Positions 21,314 to 31,245 are shown, counted from the first letter of the stretch. The stretch: 64,000 bases of DNA from CAZSNT01 sp964607765 (GCA_964607765.1 CAZSNT010000023.1:21411-85410); one strand, 5' to 3'. Notes: generated by a model not told the origin, from the sequence alone. Translations and numbers: made by a program.

Positions 21314-24115
21314 ATGAGAGCTGTTACTATGGATAGGCCGACGTTGACGGAGCAGGCGCGACAGCGCCCCGGCGAGAGAGGCATCGCCCTGATGCTGACA
21401 CTGGGCATTGTCGCCTTGGTGCTGATCCTGGCCATGGGGTTCGCGTTCACAGCACGCACCGACCGGTATGCTGCCGCGATTGGCGCCGACTTGACTCGGA
21501 CGAGGCTGCTGTGCGAGTCCGGGCTCGAGCGCGCCATGGCTTACATGTACCATTCGAGCCGTTCTGTCGATGCGCCTCGCAGCTTCGTTCTGTCAACGTG
21601 CTCCGGCAGTGTCTTCACCGGGACACCTGCCGACGCTCAGATGGTGAAACGGTTCTACAACATCAGCCGAGCGGACCCTGCGAAGAGAGACACGGTGGGA
21701 CTGGCTGCCGCCCTGGCTACGGATCTGGGGCTGAACTACGTCCCGCCGTGTTTGGGTGACTTGGTAAGCTCGGGCGAGAGCTGGCAGCAGGTCGAGGATC
21801 CTGACGGGAACTTGACGGGCCGTTTCTGCTACCTGGTCGTGGACGAGACAGGGCGGCTGGACCCGTATGGCCTTGTGACGCACTTCGAGCCGTTTCAGGA
21901 CGACAATGACAACGACTATCACGACGCCTCCGAGCAGTGGCATGAGGTGAACCAGGCTTTTGACGGCACCGATTGGTGGAGTGTCGGCGCTTCCAGTCCG
22001 GACACAGGGGGGGCCTACTTCAGTCCGGGCGAGCCATATTACGACGGCACCAGCCCCAAGCACTATCTGGACATCGACGGGGATGGCGCCCACACGGATA
22101 CGGCGAGTTCGGCCGTCTATGAAGGCAGCGAATGGCGCAAAGGTGTATTGCCCTTGGAGATTGATCTCCGCTATGTCTTCCGGGCGGCGTACGCGGACCC
22201 CACTATCGGCGAGCGACTGCGATCCCGGCTCTGGATCGACGCTGCAGACGGAACACGTCAGGGCACGTGGTTCTCCTGGCGACATCTGGCCACCGGGTTA
22301 GGCGTCGAGGACGCCAGCGATCGCTACAGGGCAACCCGCATGCTGTGCCCCTACTTCCAGGGGCGTGCCGACAAGGAGGCCTTCTACGAGTATGACTCGA
22401 CCACCAGCCCTGTCACCGTCACCGCCAAACGTCGGCTCAATGTCAAGACGTTCGGTTGGGACACCCCCGGAGCGCATACCCAACTGCTCAGCGCCGGGCT
22501 GAACGTGGACTACCAGGAGACCGACTCGAGTGACAATGAGTGCATCCCCTGGCTGCGCGAGATCTGTGCAACGCTTGACTTGGACGGGAGCGGGGCTGTC
22601 GACAGTACGGATCACGAGCTGTTGCGCAAACAGGTCTGCGCCAATCTGGTCGACTTCTGCGACTCAGACTCCGAAGTCACGACGGATTACGACGGCAGCC
22701 TGCCCGGGAACGACGTCAGCCACTGCGGGCTGGAGAGAGGACCTTACATCAATGAGGTGGCCTTCCAAGTCCAATTGCAGGGGCCACTTCCTGCCGGCGG
22801 CGGCGATGACTACGAGTTTTCAGTTGACGCGTTCGTCGAGTTGGTCAACATCTATGACACGGCGTTCAGCGACATCGAGGTGAAGCTGTTCTTTGACTAC
22901 CCGGACCTCCCGGGGATTGGCGGGGAGTCGAGGCGTACGTACACTCAGAGCGGCTTGTCTGTCAGTGCCAATTCCTACCACGTGATCCACTTCCCGCAGG
23001 AGACAATGTCTCTGACAGACCTGGATGCGCCCGGGGGAGATATTCCCGTCGAGTTCCAGATAGACGATGTCGTCGTGACGGTCGAGGTGGACGGCGAGCT
23101 GCTGGACTATGCGCGGGTGACAGGGGGATGTACGGCCGTCAGCCTCGATCCGGGCGGCTCTGCTTCTGCATCGCTTGAAGCGAGGGATCCACGCTGCAAT
23201 ACCCACGAGGCGGGCTGGGTGTGGAGCGGATTTCTCGACAACACGTCCCCGCTGCAGGGCAGCTACTTCGAGGACAGTCCGCCCTATACCACCTATAATG
23301 GCAGGCGCAATTCTGTCGGCAATCCCAGCGATCCGGGCATCCCCACAGACCATGACCCGGAGACAGTCACTGATCCGAAGGACGGGGTCTCAACTGCGTA
23401 CATCCCCAACGCCCCTGTGCAGACGCTGTGGGAACTGGGTGCTGTGCATCGCGGCGAGCCGTGGCGCACGTTGAACCTGAGAGCGTATGCACTGGAGGAC
23501 AATGCGGCTGACAGCGAGACGTATGCCAACGGCGATGGGCGCCTGTTGGATCAGGTTGACTGGTTCGAGTGGGAGGACGCGGGTGGGTACGGGATTCGTA
23601 CCCTTGGGAAGGTGGATGCCAACTCACCACTCGAGGACGTGTGGAAGCCGGTTCTCTACGGCGTAGAGACGGGCAGGGGCTACGCCGATCCCCTGGGGCT
23701 GGCCCTGGCGCCGGGAAGCCGGACGCCTCTGGACGAGACCGATGCCAACACGCTTGCCCCGCAGGTTGCAGCTGCGGCCCTTGCCGGTGCCAAGGCGGGG
23801 CGAGGCGCTTTGTGCGCTGTCACAGCGTTGCAGTTGGGAAGCACCGACCGATCCAGAGAGGAACTGGTCGGCAAGTTGGCCAATATCCTGACCGTCGGCC
23901 AACGCAACTACTTCACCGTTATTGTGGCCGCCCAGACCCTGAAGGACCTGGGGACGGTGTCAACCGACGAGTCATTCACCGTCCCCCGCTTCACCGACGG
24001 CACAGACCGGGAGGTGCTGCTTCTGGCAGAGCAGAAGATCCTGTCCGTTGTGTCTCGCGATGCGGTGACCAAGGAACTGAGGGTGGAGCGCGTCGAGTTC
24101 CTTGAGGGGGACTGA
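21314..24115 (+). CDS. GspK-like tip pseudopilin, unit 1
   Basis: A 933-residue protein, about three times the length of E. coli GspK. The start GERGIALMLTLGIVALVLILAMGFAFTARTDR is the GspK/PilX type with Gly at -1-like position and no Glu at +5. TRTRLLCESGLERAMAYM is the conserved helix region. A later ELLRKQVCANLVDF region with LDLDGSGAVDSTD resembles an EF-hand/dockerin calcium loop, and further acidic loops occur (DDNDNDYHD, DIDGDGAHTD). GAVHRGEPWRTLNL and KVDANSPLEDVW are shared with the unit-2 paralogue, where GspK keeps its helix-hairpin-helix-type core. Would cap the tip of a pseudopilus. Confidence 0.8.
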   Translation: MRAVTMDRPTLTEQARQRPGERGIALMLTLGIVALVLILAMGFAFTARTDRYAAAIGADLTRTRLLCESGLERAMAYMYHSSRSVDAPRSFVLSTCSGSVFTGTPADAQMVKRFYNISRADPAKRDTVGLAAALATDLGLNYVPPCLGDLVSSGESWQQVEDPDGNLTGRFCYLVVDETGRLDPYGLVTHFEPFQDDNDNDYHDASEQWHEVNQAFDGTDWWSVGASSPDTGGAYFSPGEPYYDGTSPKHYLDIDGDGAHTDTASSAVYEGSEWRKGVLPLEIDLRYVFRAAYADPTIGERLRSRLWIDAADGTRQGTWFSWRHLATGLGVEDASDRYRATRMLCPYFQGRADKEAFYEYDSTTSPVTVTAKRRLNVKTFGWDTPGAHTQLLSAGLNVDYQETDSSDNECIPWLREICATLDLDGSGAVDSTDHELLRKQVCANLVDFCDSDSEVTTDYDGSLPGNDVSHCGLERGPYINEVAFQVQLQGPLPAGGGDDYEFSVDAFVELVNIYDTAFSDIEVKLFFDYPDLPGIGGESRRTYTQSGLSVSANSYHVIHFPQETMSLTDLDAPGGDIPVEFQIDDVVVTVEVDGELLDYARVTGGCTAVSLDPGGSASASLEARDPRCNTHEAGWVWSGFLDNTSPLQGSYFEDSPPYTTYNGRRNSVGNPSDPGIPTDHDPETVTDPKDGVSTAYIPNAPVQTLWELGAVHRGEPWRTLNLRAYALEDNAADSETYANGDGRLLDQVDWFEWEDAGGYGIRTLGKVDANSPLEDVWKPVLYGVETGRGYADPLGLALAPGSRTPLDETDANTLAPQVAAAALAGAKAGRGALCAVTALQLGSTDRSREELVGKLANILTVGQRNYFTVIVAAQTLKDLGTVSTDESFTVPRFTDGTDREVLLLAEQKILSVVSRDAVTKELRVERVEFLEGD

Positions 24116-24142
24116 CAGGGAGCGCGTAGCTCGGCGTCCCTT

Positions 24143-24170
24143 TTGCATCCGCCGGGCGTGCTTGTATATT
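24143..24170 (+). promoter_or_regulatory. Promoter before the lone GspH-like gene
   Basis: TTGCAT, 16 bases, TATATT in the gap after the GspK-like gene. Confidence 0.5.
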
Positions 24171-24243
24171 CTGTTAATATGTTCCTGCGGATTCATTTTC
24201 GAGCGCGCGTGCCCGTGCTGGGTGCCGTGCATGGGGATCAGGC

Positions 24244-25044
24244 ATGACCGATCATGGCAACCATGTTCCGGGAGTCGTCGGGGTTGGGACAGGGGCTCCC
24301 CGGCGGCCCTGGTGCCGGACCAGCCGTGCGGTTCGCCGTGCGTTCACCCTGATCGAGCTGATGGCTGTGATGGTGATCATGCTCATTGTCCTGGGAGTCA
24401 CGCTGCCGGCGTTCAAGAACATCACCAGCAGCGGCGGCGTTGACGGGGCCGTGCGGCTGCTCAATGCGCAGCTGCGGCTGGCGCGGCAATACGCCATCAG
24501 TAAGCGCAGTCGCGTGGCGGTCGTCATGCCCGGGCCGAATGCGGTCAGGCTTGACAAGAAATACCGCTACTCCTGTTTCCGGCTGGCCTTGGTGACGTGG
24601 GACGGCAGCAGCTACACGTTCTCGGAGTGGCTTGAGAACGCGAAGTGGCAGTATCTTCCCGCCGGTTCGGCCATCATGGAAGTTGACGATGATCAGGGCA
24701 TCCAGGACGGCTCTTCCGGCACGGCCGTTCCGTGCCTGAATCCACACCATGACACGTTCACGTTCGTTGACGACATGTCCTACTTGCACTTGGACGCCAT
24801 GATACCGTCGCCCACGGGCTCGTTCGATGCGCGCTGCATCGTGTTCGGATCCACGGGACGTCGCGACGACAGCGGGATGAGCTGTCACGTCACTGTGGGC
24901 GAGGCGGCGTTCCTGGGCGGCAGCGACTGGGTGATCAAGACACCGGCTACCACGACGACCAACAGGAGCACGGCCAACCAATACACGATCGAGATCGACC
25001 GTTACACAGGGCGGACAATCATCAAGACGCCTGAAGAGTATTGA
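24244..25044 (+). CDS. GspH-like pseudopilin, first gene of unit 2
   Basis: A 266-residue protein with a long prepilin leader (about 32 residues) ending VRRA|FTLIELMAVMVIMLIVLGVTLPAFKNI, Ala at -1 and Glu at +5. SGGVDGAVRLLNAQLRLARQYAISKRSRVAVVMPG matches the GspH helix and first strand, and the protein ends YTIEIDRYTGRTIIKTPEEY. Only a fragment of its counterpart remains in front of unit 1. It shares the leader-helix pattern with the two other GspH-like proteins but its C-terminal domain differs. Confidence 0.82.
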   Translation: MTDHGNHVPGVVGVGTGAPRRPWCRTSRAVRRAFTLIELMAVMVIMLIVLGVTLPAFKNITSSGGVDGAVRLLNAQLRLARQYAISKRSRVAVVMPGPNAVRLDKKYRYSCFRLALVTWDGSSYTFSEWLENAKWQYLPAGSAIMEVDDDQGIQDGSSGTAVPCLNPHHDTFTFVDDMSYLHLDAMIPSPTGSFDARCIVFGSTGRRDDSGMSCHVTVGEAAFLGGSDWVIKTPATTTTNRSTANQYTIEIDRYTGRTIIKTPEEY

Positions 25045-25060
25045 TGCCACTGCTCAGCCA

Positions 25061-25089
25061 TTGTGTTGGGCGTGCGTTTCCGGTATAAT
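25061..25089 (+). promoter_or_regulatory. Promoter of pseudopilin unit 2
   Basis: TTGTGT, 17 bases, perfect TATAAT, directly after the preceding gene. It mirrors the unit-1 promoter, suggesting the whole block was duplicated with its promoter. Confidence 0.75.
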
Positions 25090-25111
25090 CGAGGGTGAAA
25101 AGAGGCGTGCA

Positions 25112-25942
25112 GTGCGCGTCTGGCGAGCGTTTCAGATGCAGGACAGTGACCTGATGCTCGAGCTCAAACACAACGTGAGGCGTGGCGGCGGCCGTGTTGC
25201 GGCCGGTCGCGCTTTCACGTTGATCGAAATGCTGGCTGTGATCGTGATCATGGCCATTCTCATGGGCGTCACCATGCCGGCGCTGACCAAGTTCACGGCG
25301 AGCGGCGGCGTGGATTCCGCCGCGCGTATGGTTGCGGCGCAACTGCGGCTGGCGCGGCAGCACGCGGTGACACACCGCAAGCGCGTGGCCGTGCTGTTCC
25401 CGTCCATCGACATCCGGAACCGGGGCCAGGACCCGTACGGCACAGGCTCCTGGAGCAGTGACCAGATGCAGTGGTTGAAGCCCTACCTGCACGCGTCGAT
25501 GCGGGCGTGCTACGTGAACAGCAACAGGCAGTTCCAAGGCTGGGTCCCCGGCACGAAGTGGGAGTTTCTGCCGCCTGGCACATCTGTGTTTGAGGTGGAC
25601 AATGACAATTCGTCCGGGTTCGGTCCGGCCAACCTGCCCGCTGACAACGGTGGCATGAGTTGGTGCCGGGACATGCAGTTTCCCGTCGGCAGCCCGATCG
25701 GCAATTTCGACGGTGACAGCAATACACACAATCCGGCCGGGGGTGTCACGGACTGGGGTGACACGATGCGGCAGGTGCGCGCGGTCATTTTCAGGCCCAC
25801 AGGCCGAGTCGATGGGAGTCAGAAGATCGTGACGATCGGCGAAGGTGTCTACAACTCCGGCTGGGTCATCCGCAACGGGAACAACTACCACGACCTGCAT
25901 GTCGACTACTACACCGGGCGTTGCTGGTTCAAGAGCTACTGA
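25112..25942 (+). CDS. GspH-like pseudopilin, unit 2
   Basis: A 276-residue protein and close paralogue of the gene at 19085 (shared AARMVAAQLRLARQHAVT, RKRVAVLFPSIDI and YTGRCWF). Prepilin region AAGRA|FTLIEMLAVIVIMAILMGVTMPAL, Ala at -1 and Glu at +5. The GTG at 25112 is chosen because AGAGG lies six bases before it, but an ATG at 25136 matches the homologous start of unit 1. Seventeen bases separate the promoter from the ribosome site. Followed after 37 bases by the GspI-like gene. Confidence 0.84.
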   Translation: MRVWRAFQMQDSDLMLELKHNVRRGGGRVAAGRAFTLIEMLAVIVIMAILMGVTMPALTKFTASGGVDSAARMVAAQLRLARQHAVTHRKRVAVLFPSIDIRNRGQDPYGTGSWSSDQMQWLKPYLHASMRACYVNSNRQFQGWVPGTKWEFLPPGTSVFEVDNDNSSGFGPANLPADNGGMSWCRDMQFPVGSPIGNFDGDSNTHNPAGGVTDWGDTMRQVRAVIFRPTGRVDGSQKIVTIGEGVYNSGWVIRNGNNYHDLHVDYYTGRCWFKSY

Positions 25943-25979
25943 GGCCGTGGCCCCTCCCGGGCGGACAGCGAGAGAGCAC

Positions 25980-26609
25980 ATGAGACGAACGGATCATCAG
26001 GAACGGCGCTGCAGGCGCTACAACATGATCGAGATGGTGTTGGCGCTTGGCGTGTTGGCCATTGGACTCACCAGCGTCATGGCCCTGTTCCCGGTCGGCG
26101 TGAACGCGAACCGCGACAGCATGGCTGAAGGATATGCCGCGGGTATGGGCGACGAGATTCTGCACCAGGTCGAGTACTGGATGCGGCTGGACGAGGACGG
26201 GTGGGACGAGTACGTGAACAGCGGCGGCTCCTCACGCCTGCGGGAGTACGCCAATCGTCCGTTGGCTGCCAATTTCACGCCGGGTTCCTACGGTGCGGAC
26301 GAGACGATGTTCCTGCACCCGAACGCCGTGTCGAATCCGACCACCGCGCCGGAACGCGGGTTGTATAAAGTGATTCGGTTCGTGGATCAGGATGCGGATG
26401 ATATCTATGATCCGGGCAGCGATGTCTTGGATTTCGAGGCCATTGCCAGGGTCTGGCGTGAGCAGGTGAGTATACCCACCAGTTCCGGTACGCTGACTCC
26501 TCCGTACGCCATTGCCGCGGCGCTGAACATAGAGGTCAGCTGGCCGGCCGCGTTGCCTTACTCGCAGAGACAGAAGAGCACATTCCGCTATGAGCTGTTC
26601 AACCGCTAA
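25980..26609 (+). CDS. GspI/PilV-like minor pseudopilin, unit 2
   Basis: A 209-residue paralogue of the 19981 gene: CRRY|NMIEMVLALGVLAIGLTSVMALFPVGVNANRDSMAEG. The +1 residue is Asn or Tyr rather than Phe and -1 is Arg or Tyr, so processing is uncertain. A DQDADDIYDPGSDVLDFE loop could bind calcium. It ends AALNIEVSWPAALPYSQRQKSTFRYELFNR, nearly the same end as unit 1, and overlaps the next gene by 20 bases as there. ATG at 25980 with GAGAG before it. Confidence 0.82.
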   Translation: MRRTDHQERRCRRYNMIEMVLALGVLAIGLTSVMALFPVGVNANRDSMAEGYAAGMGDEILHQVEYWMRLDEDGWDEYVNSGGSSRLREYANRPLAANFTPGSYGADETMFLHPNAVSNPTTAPERGLYKVIRFVDQDADDIYDPGSDVLDFEAIARVWREQVSIPTSSGTLTPPYAIAAALNIEVSWPAALPYSQRQKSTFRYELFNR

Positions 26610-27357
26610 TCCAGCCAGGCCGTGTCGGCGGACGCACTCCTTCACGATCATCGAGGTGCTCGCCGCCATGGGCGTGCTGATTATCATGATGGGCGTGCTG
26701 TTTCAGTTCCTTGGCTCGGCCCAGAAGGTGTGGAGTTTGACCGAGACGAACACGCGCATTTACGAGAATGCTCGTGTGGTGTTCGACGTGATCACCCGCG
26801 ACCTGCAATCGGCCGTTGCCTCCGATGAAGCGGGCAGCCAGATCCCGTTCCACTACGGCTACGTTGACCCGAACACAGGCCGCGGCACATCGGGGACGGG
26901 CGCCGAGAGGAACAAGACAGCGCACGTGGCGTTCGTCGCTGTGGCGGACCCGACCACCCACGCCTCCTCCACGCTCGCCGAGATCCACTACACCTGCTAC
27001 TGGTCCGGAGGCGGCTCCAGCGACCGCTACTGGTTCCGGCGTGCCCGTGTGTGCAACAAGAAGAACGCGACCACGGCGGAGCCCAAGTGGGACTTCTACG
27101 GCGACACGAGCGGGGCTTGGGCAGCGCCGAACAGCAAGGTGGGGCTGCAGAAGGTGGTGGACGGTGTGCAGAAGATCACGTTCACCTGCTACCATCCCAA
27201 CGGGATGAGCCGTGGCAACACGTATACGTATCTGCCGAAAGCAGTGAAGGTCAAAGTGACGCTGTTTGACCCGAAGTTGGTCAACCAGAGCGCCACGGCC
27301 AGGGCCCGGACGGCACGTACGTTTGTCAAGACGATTTTCTTGGGCTCGCGCGGGTAG
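26590..27357 (+). CDS. GspJ-like minor pseudopilin, unit 2
   Basis: A 255-residue paralogue of the 20570 gene with RRTHS|FTIIEVLAAMGVLIIMMGVLFQFLGSAQKVWSL, then ENARVVFDVITRDLQSAV and a C-terminal end FVKTIFLGSRG. Ser is at -1. The sequence before the pilin helix differs from unit 1 although the overlap with the upstream gene is conserved. Confidence 0.84.
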   Translation: MSCSTANPARPCRRTHSFTIIEVLAAMGVLIIMMGVLFQFLGSAQKVWSLTETNTRIYENARVVFDVITRDLQSAVASDEAGSQIPFHYGYVDPNTGRGTSGTGAERNKTAHVAFVAVADPTTHASSTLAEIHYTCYWSGGGSSDRYWFRRARVCNKKNATTAEPKWDFYGDTSGAWAAPNSKVGLQKVVDGVQKITFTCYHPNGMSRGNTYTYLPKAVKVKVTLFDPKLVNQSATARARTARTFVKTIFLGSRG

Positions 27358-27400
27358 CGAGCCGTGCCGAACGGTTACTCGTGTACACGAGGAACAGACG

Positions 27401-30400
27401 ATGAACGAGTTGGCTTCACAGCGGAAGCGACACGGCGAGAGAGGCATTGCCCTGATGATGACTTTGGGCATCGTCGCGCTCGTGTTGATCATGGCCATGA
27501 GTTTCTCCTACACGGCGCGCACCGAACGCGAGGCCGCCGGGGCTGGCTCGGACCAAATGCGGGCGCGCCTGCTCGCGGAGGCCGGCCTGGAGCGGGCGAT
27601 TGCCACCGTGCAGTACGGGTTCCGTATCAACGATGGCGGATCGCCTGAGAAGGTCGGAGGCACCAGCTACCTGCCCAACTGCTTCCCCCGGACCAAAGCC
27701 TCCGGGTTCCGCATGTCGGACTGGGACGGGTACAAAGTGCTCGGCTCGATCGATCCCTTCCACTCGAGCGGCTACGGCGTGGAGCGGCTCGAGGGCCTGG
27801 ACGGACTCGGCACGACCTTCACGGACCGGCGAGGCAGTTCGTGGAAGGAGTGGGACTTCGTTGACGCCGACCTCACGGCGAACGACGATAGCGACGCCAA
27901 TACGCCGGTGTCGGGGGACGGTTTCAAGGACGGCACCGGCACGGGCTCTGACATCTTCGGCTGGAACGATATCACGGCCAGAGAAGTGGACACGCGCGAT
28001 CTGGACGGGGACGGCGACAAGACCGATGCCGTGCAGCGGCTGATCGGACGCGTGTCATACCTGCTGATCGACGAGTCGGCGGGAATGGACCCGACGGCCG
28101 TGCAGAACGATGCCGGCAGCGAAGGCACCAGCACGGCGGAGACGGAACGTGCGGGCGACTCGGTTGAGGAGATGAAACTCGCGGGACTCGTGAACAAGAT
28201 AGGCGAGTCGGGAACCTACTACACGGCGGGCGACTTCTACGATGACATGGACCCGACGAAAGGCAGGACGTTCTCGTGGGAGAACTTCTACAGAGGCTCG
28301 GATATCGATGCAACCAACATGCCGCACGCCACCCCGCAGCTGCGCCCGTTCAGCATCCCCGAGCCGGTTTCCGCGCGCGAGATGCTGCACCAGTACGACC
28401 TGTCCCAGATCACGTCGCTGCCGACGCAGCCGAGCCATGCGCAGGTTGAGGCAGTTCGGACCGGCATTCCCTGGCTGGCCAACTGGAGCGACACCAACAA
28501 GGGCACGTTCGCCGACGGAGCGGCCCGCGCCCGGCAGATTGCGGCGAACTTGATCGATTACATCGATGACACCTCCTCGGGCGGCTCAGGCAGTGCGGAC
28601 GACCACAAGTGTACGTGGGCCGATGACGACGGCGACTCCTACCCCGACTACATGGGCATCGAGCAGGTGCCGTTTATCAACGAGTTGCGTCTGAAAATGC
28701 AGTCCACGAGCGTTCAGAATCCGCCGGCCTCGGGCAGGTGGGATTTCTCGTTCGACATTGCCGCCAAGGTGGAGATGGTTAACATGTTCAAGCGGTCGGC
28801 CGGCAGCGGCTGCACGCTCACTGTGAACTACGACTGGTACATGCAATACCGAGCCACGCCGGGCGGCTGGAAGCGGTGGCCCACCGGGTCCGGGACCCGG
28901 TCGGGCACGATCGCGGCCTGGACGGGATCTGCCTCGGACTTCAGTGAAGCCTACGCCGTGTCGGATGCGAGCACGCTGAGTACGTGCACAGGCGCGACGA
29001 ACAAGAAGTCGAACGGTCGCTCCAGGCTCTACGTCACGATCACGTCTGTGATTCTCCAGGACAGTTCGGGCAACGTGTGGGACTGTGCCAGGATGGACTA
29101 CCCACGCAACGCCTCCAACAACCCGCTGCTGCTCTCCTTTTTCAACCCGGGCGGCGGTGTGATCATCAAGTACGCCCGGGCCGAGGTGAACGACCCTCGG
29201 CAGAACCACAACGAAGGCGACTGGCAGTGGGTGCAGCGCAACGCCAGCGCCTCGGGAGGCTACGACAACACGACGGGGAACAAGAATAGCATCTGTGAGC
29301 CGGATCCCGGCGGCGACAAAGACGTCGAGCCGGACGCGACCGGCAGCCATCCGTGGCTCGTGTCGTCGGCATACACGCGCAACAAGCCCGTTGAGCATCT
29401 CTCGGAGCTCGGGATCGTGCATCGTGCCGCGCCGTGGGAGACGCTGAACCTGATCAAGTACAGGTCCGACGGCGGTGTGGGCGGCTATGCGTCGGGCGAC
29501 CGGAACATGCTCGACGGCGTGCGTTTGGGCTCGGTGCTGGAGGAGCCGTACACGCAGCGCGCCAAGGTCAACATCAACACGGACCAGAACACCGTTCTGG
29601 AAGCCCTGTTCTCCGGGCTGCGGCCTGGTGACGACACGTATGCGCCCTCGGATTCGAGCACGTCGGTGTTCACGACCGATGATCTGTCCAAGCTCATCAC
29701 GGCGGTCAAGAACGCGACTGGTGCAGGGGGGACCGGGAAGCCTTTGACCGGACCGGTCGACATCATGGAGAGCCTCGGCAACTACTTCTACAGCGCCCGC
29801 ACCACGGACCTGTCAGGCATGAACGACCGGGATCTGGAGGTCGCGTTGCTGCACACGGCCGCGCTCGTTTCGGGGACCTACAACTACTTCACGGCAATCG
29901 TCCTGGCGCAGTCGGTGAAAGACATTCCGCTGAAGATCACGGACTCGGACGGCAGCGCAGCGAACCGCGGCGACGACAGTGGCGACGAAGTGGGGTACGG
30001 CTACTATGACAACCAGGCTGTCGTGGACGATGACACGGGCGACACGGCGATCGTCGCGGACTCCATCGTGGGTGAGCAGAAGGTCGTGGCCCAGATCGCG
30101 CGGAATGCTCTTGACGGCGGCCTGAGTTCGAATTTCATGGATATGCGGTCCGGGGCGGGCGAGACCTTCACATTCCTCGGGAAGTGCCCGTCGACCGGAC
30201 ATCGGTACTACCTCAGCACGAGTGCCGTGTCGTGGCTCGAGGCGAAACGCATGTGTGAGACGAATGGCGGCAACCTGGTTACCCTCAACACGGCCAAGGA
30301 GATGGAGTGGCTGGGAAAGGTCCTTCTCGCTGCCGGCTTCTCCAGTGATTTCTGGCTTGGGCTGTACCGCGTCGGTGATCCCAGCGTGAAGGACTGGGCT

Positions 30401-30661
30401 TGGGTGACGGACGAGACCTACTCCGGCTCGGCTGCCAACTGGGACGCGGGTGAGCCGACGGGCAGCAGCACAAGCGGCCCGAGTGCGGACTCGGCCGTCG
30501 CCACAGCCAAGTTGGACACCAGTCCGAACCCGGATACGTGCAAGTGGTCTGACACTGCGTTCTTCACTGGCGGCAACCCCGCAACGCCGGCCATCCAGCG
30601 GTTTGTGCTCGAGTGCGAGCCGGTTGTCCGGGTGGTGCGGTACGAATACAAAGACGAATAG
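27401..30661 (+). CDS. GspK-like tip pseudopilin fused to a C-type-lectin-like domain, unit 2
   Basis: A 1086-residue protein. Residues 13-40 (GERGIALMMTLGIVALVLIMAMSFSYTARTE) form the GspK-type N-terminus, followed by SDQMRARLLAEAGLERAIA and a long ectodomain with acidic loops (RDLDGDGDKTDA, WADDDGDSYPD). Residues about 922-1082 form a C-type-lectin-like domain: GKCPSTGHRYYL, WLEAKRMCETNGGNLVTLNTAKEMEWL, DFWLGLYR, DWAWVTDETY, NWDAGEPTG, CKWSDTAFF and FVLECE, with four cysteines in the usual disulfide spacing. Unit 1's paralogue lacks this domain. ATG 27401 follows GAGGA. A carbohydrate- or protein-binding tip is inferred. Confidence 0.82.
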   Translation: MNELASQRKRHGERGIALMMTLGIVALVLIMAMSFSYTARTEREAAGAGSDQMRARLLAEAGLERAIATVQYGFRINDGGSPEKVGGTSYLPNCFPRTKASGFRMSDWDGYKVLGSIDPFHSSGYGVERLEGLDGLGTTFTDRRGSSWKEWDFVDADLTANDDSDANTPVSGDGFKDGTGTGSDIFGWNDITAREVDTRDLDGDGDKTDAVQRLIGRVSYLLIDESAGMDPTAVQNDAGSEGTSTAETERAGDSVEEMKLAGLVNKIGESGTYYTAGDFYDDMDPTKGRTFSWENFYRGSDIDATNMPHATPQLRPFSIPEPVSAREMLHQYDLSQITSLPTQPSHAQVEAVRTGIPWLANWSDTNKGTFADGAARARQIAANLIDYIDDTSSGGSGSADDHKCTWADDDGDSYPDYMGIEQVPFINELRLKMQSTSVQNPPASGRWDFSFDIAAKVEMVNMFKRSAGSGCTLTVNYDWYMQYRATPGGWKRWPTGSGTRSGTIAAWTGSASDFSEAYAVSDASTLSTCTGATNKKSNGRSRLYVTITSVILQDSSGNVWDCARMDYPRNASNNPLLLSFFNPGGGVIIKYARAEVNDPRQNHNEGDWQWVQRNASASGGYDNTTGNKNSICEPDPGGDKDVEPDATGSHPWLVSSAYTRNKPVEHLSELGIVHRAAPWETLNLIKYRSDGGVGGYASGDRNMLDGVRLGSVLEEPYTQRAKVNINTDQNTVLEALFSGLRPGDDTYAPSDSSTSVFTTDDLSKLITAVKNATGAGGTGKPLTGPVDIMESLGNYFYSARTTDLSGMNDRDLEVALLHTAALVSGTYNYFTAIVLAQSVKDIPLKITDSDGSAANRGDDSGDEVGYGYYDNQAVVDDDTGDTAIVADSIVGEQKVVAQIARNALDGGLSSNFMDMRSGAGETFTFLGKCPSTGHRYYLSTSAVSWLEAKRMCETNGGNLVTLNTAKEMEWLGKVLLAAGFSSDFWLGLYRVGDPSVKDWAWVTDETYSGSAANWDAGEPTGSSTSGPSADSAVATAKLDTSPNPDTCKWSDTAFFTGGNPATPAIQRFVLECEPVVRVVRYEYKDE

Positions 30662-30701
30662 GCGCAGGCGACTGCGCTCACAGGGCAAGGAGACTGGAAC
30701 C

Positions 30702-31238
30702 ATGTCAACGTCCCTCGCTGTCAGGTGCCAGCTGAGGCTGGTATTTGCTTCCGCGCTTGTCTTCGGGTGCGTGTCTGCCGTTTGGGCGGCGCCTTCGTCC
30801 AAGCCGTCAGCCTCCCGGAGCAAACGCCGGCCCCTGACCAACGCGGAGAAAGTCCGACGCAACAAGATGCTGGAACGCCGTGCGGCCGAGCGCCGCAAGG
30901 CACTGGAGAAGCTGATCTACTCCTATGCCAAGAAGCTCAAGGAGCCCGCCGACAAGGCGCGCAAGTACCGTGGGTCCTCCAAGGACAGGAAGGAGGAGGC
31001 GCGCAGGGCCATTGCGAAATTCGAGATCATGAAGTCCTACTACGAGGCCTATCATGGGATGGTCTCCGCCTACGAGACGGGGAACGATGAAGTGCTCGAA
31101 CAGAACGAGCTGAAGATGGAAGAGCTGGAAGAGCGTTACACCGCGGAGCTTGACGAGGACTTCCCCAACTTTGCCGGCTACCTCGACAAGGCTGAGGCCG
31201 CGGAACAGAACAAGAGCAAATCCGGCCGCAGTGGCTGA
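30702..31238 (+). CDS. Secreted charged helical protein, unknown function
   Basis: A 178-residue protein with a signal peptide (CQLRLVFASALVFGCVSAVWA) and a highly charged helical mature part (KVRRNKMLERRAAERRKALEKLIYSYAKKLKEPADKAR, RKEEARRAIAKFEIMKSYYEAYHGM), predicting a coiled coil in the periplasm. It lies 40 bases after the GspK-lectin gene and 70 before the GspG-like genes, so it is probably part of the pseudopilin locus. No family recognised. GGAG is nine bases before the ATG. Confidence 0.7.
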   Translation: MSTSLAVRCQLRLVFASALVFGCVSAVWAAPSSKPSASRSKRRPLTNAEKVRRNKMLERRAAERRKALEKLIYSYAKKLKEPADKARKYRGSSKDRKEEARRAIAKFEIMKSYYEAYHGMVSAYETGNDEVLEQNELKMEELEERYTAELDEDFPNFAGYLDKAEAAEQNKSKSGRSG

Positions 31239-31245
31239 CGGGACA

